Positions 17,090 to 17,444 of a DNA stretch of 17,444 nucleotides are shown in pieces. Below the pieces are notes generated by a model. That model ran no database searches, was not told the origin of the DNA, and worked only from the letters and a program-made list of their open reading frames with translations. The translations under genes were made by a program, and so were the position numbers. Location of the stretch: positions 1-17,444 of the forward strand of contig JABANP010000784.1 of assembly GCA_013115135.1 (NCBI GenBank). Direction: 5' to 3'. This DNA comes from Perkinsus olseni (Eukaryota > Perkinsozoa > Perkinsida > Perkinsidae). Numbering within the stretch: the first letter of the stretch is position 1; every line of letters starts with the position of its first letter.

Positions 17090-17444
17090 TGAAAGGGAGG
17101 GGAGGAGGGAATTTTTCCGCCACTCAGTCACCAGTGGTTACTCACCACCCGTTGGGTCATCGTCGAGTTCGGTATAGTCGGTCTAGCTTCGCTTACTCCG
17201 AATGAGTGTCACTCCCACGCCACGTTGAGGCGGTAGACCATATGGGAGACTGGGACCAGTGATCGACGTTACCCACTCTGGCCCAATCAACGGAAACTAA
17301 ACTGCGCATAAGGTATTTTCGCGCGCCGGTGAGGGCGCGCGCCAGAAAATGCATTTGTCCCCTATTTCCTGAAATTTCCGAAAATTTCCAGTGGAAATTT
17401 CGGAAATGGAAATTTTGACGCGTTTCAGGAAATACGTAACACCC

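Larger units (their letters stand above)
16182..17444. mobile_element. Non-autonomous hAT-like DNA transposon (about 1.27 kb), right end at or just past the window end
   Basis: The left end reads CAGGGTGTTACGTTTCC and the window ends ...GGAAATACGTAACACCC, whose reverse complement starts GGGTGTTACGT. The terminal inverted repeats therefore match over at least 11 bases, with the last two bases (TG) expected just outside the window. Both ends are packed with GGAAATTTCC-like motifs (left about 16218-16240; right about 17368-17415). CAGGG termini with short TIRs and subterminal repeats are typical of hAT elements. The longest internal frames are under 110 codons, with no transposase motif, so it would depend on a transposase elsewhere. 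Copy A at 7197-7204 gives the empty site, and the 8 bases before the element (TCACATAG, 16174-16181) are the predicted target duplication. Confidence 0.82.

Noticed and set aside
1..17444. tRNA, rRNA, snRNA and dinoflagellate-type spliced-leader genes
   Set aside because: I scanned for B-box-like, 5S, U6-like and spliced-leader sequences by eye and saw none that fit.
16182..17444. Helitron or foldback element instead of a hAT-like transposon
   Set aside because: Helitrons lack terminal inverted repeats. Foldback elements have long inverted arms, while here only short ends match, with CAGGG termini and subterminal motifs.

Overview
The window looks like nuclear DNA of a protist with small GT-AG introns. 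Three genes can be put together only by removing introns of about 40-150 bases (one possible intron is about 530), and the reading phase is kept across each junction I checked. Decayed LTR retrotransposons fill much of the rest. Gene style, intron size and base composition would fit an alveolate such as Perkinsus, but that is a guess: no rRNA, tRNA or spliced-leader sequence was found to anchor it. There are no bacterial operons or Shine-Dalgarno-led genes.

Layout. (1) Positions 1 to about 3000 hold a decayed retroelement on the minus strand. Read right to left it has gag-like pieces, a CCCH zinc finger broken by a frameshift, an aspartic protease (LLDTGA) and a reverse transcriptase (YLDD) that runs off the left edge. 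(2) Positions 3175-7204 are the first copy (A) of a segment that recurs almost unchanged at 12163-16181 (copy B), about 8.98 kb away in direct orientation. The segment holds a multi-exon minus-strand gene of unknown function, a minus-strand hypothetical ORF, a plus-strand Ty3/Gypsy-type integrase followed by a polypurine tract and a possible LTR, and the first three exons of a secreted esterase. (3) In copy A the esterase continues through exon 4 to 8316 and is complete (predicted 467 aa, signal peptide, GYSNGG nucleophile motif). (4) Positions 8317-12162 hold a four-exon EF-hand protein on the minus strand, one further minus-strand coding exon, and at 11305-11649 a dense run of perfect palindromes with a single-base centre. 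(5) In copy B the esterase is interrupted inside intron 3 by a non-autonomous, hAT-like DNA transposon (16182 to the window end). Copy A supplies the empty site.

How it fits together. The locus looks like a tandem (or assembly-duplicated) unit of about 9 kb built around an esterase gene and shaped by retroelement insertion, duplication and a later DNA-transposon insertion. Across about 2.5 kb the two copies differ almost only in homopolymer length, then diverge by clustered substitutions around 5750-6310 / 14740-15290. Because of this, several apparent frameshifts (integrase and hypothetical ORF in A; the minus-strand gene in B) may be sequencing or consensus errors rather than real mutations. 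The least ordinary items are the palindrome cluster, the CCCH-type gag finger, the integrase reading frame kept open with no reverse transcriptase beside it, and the filled/empty-site pair that dates the transposon after the duplication.
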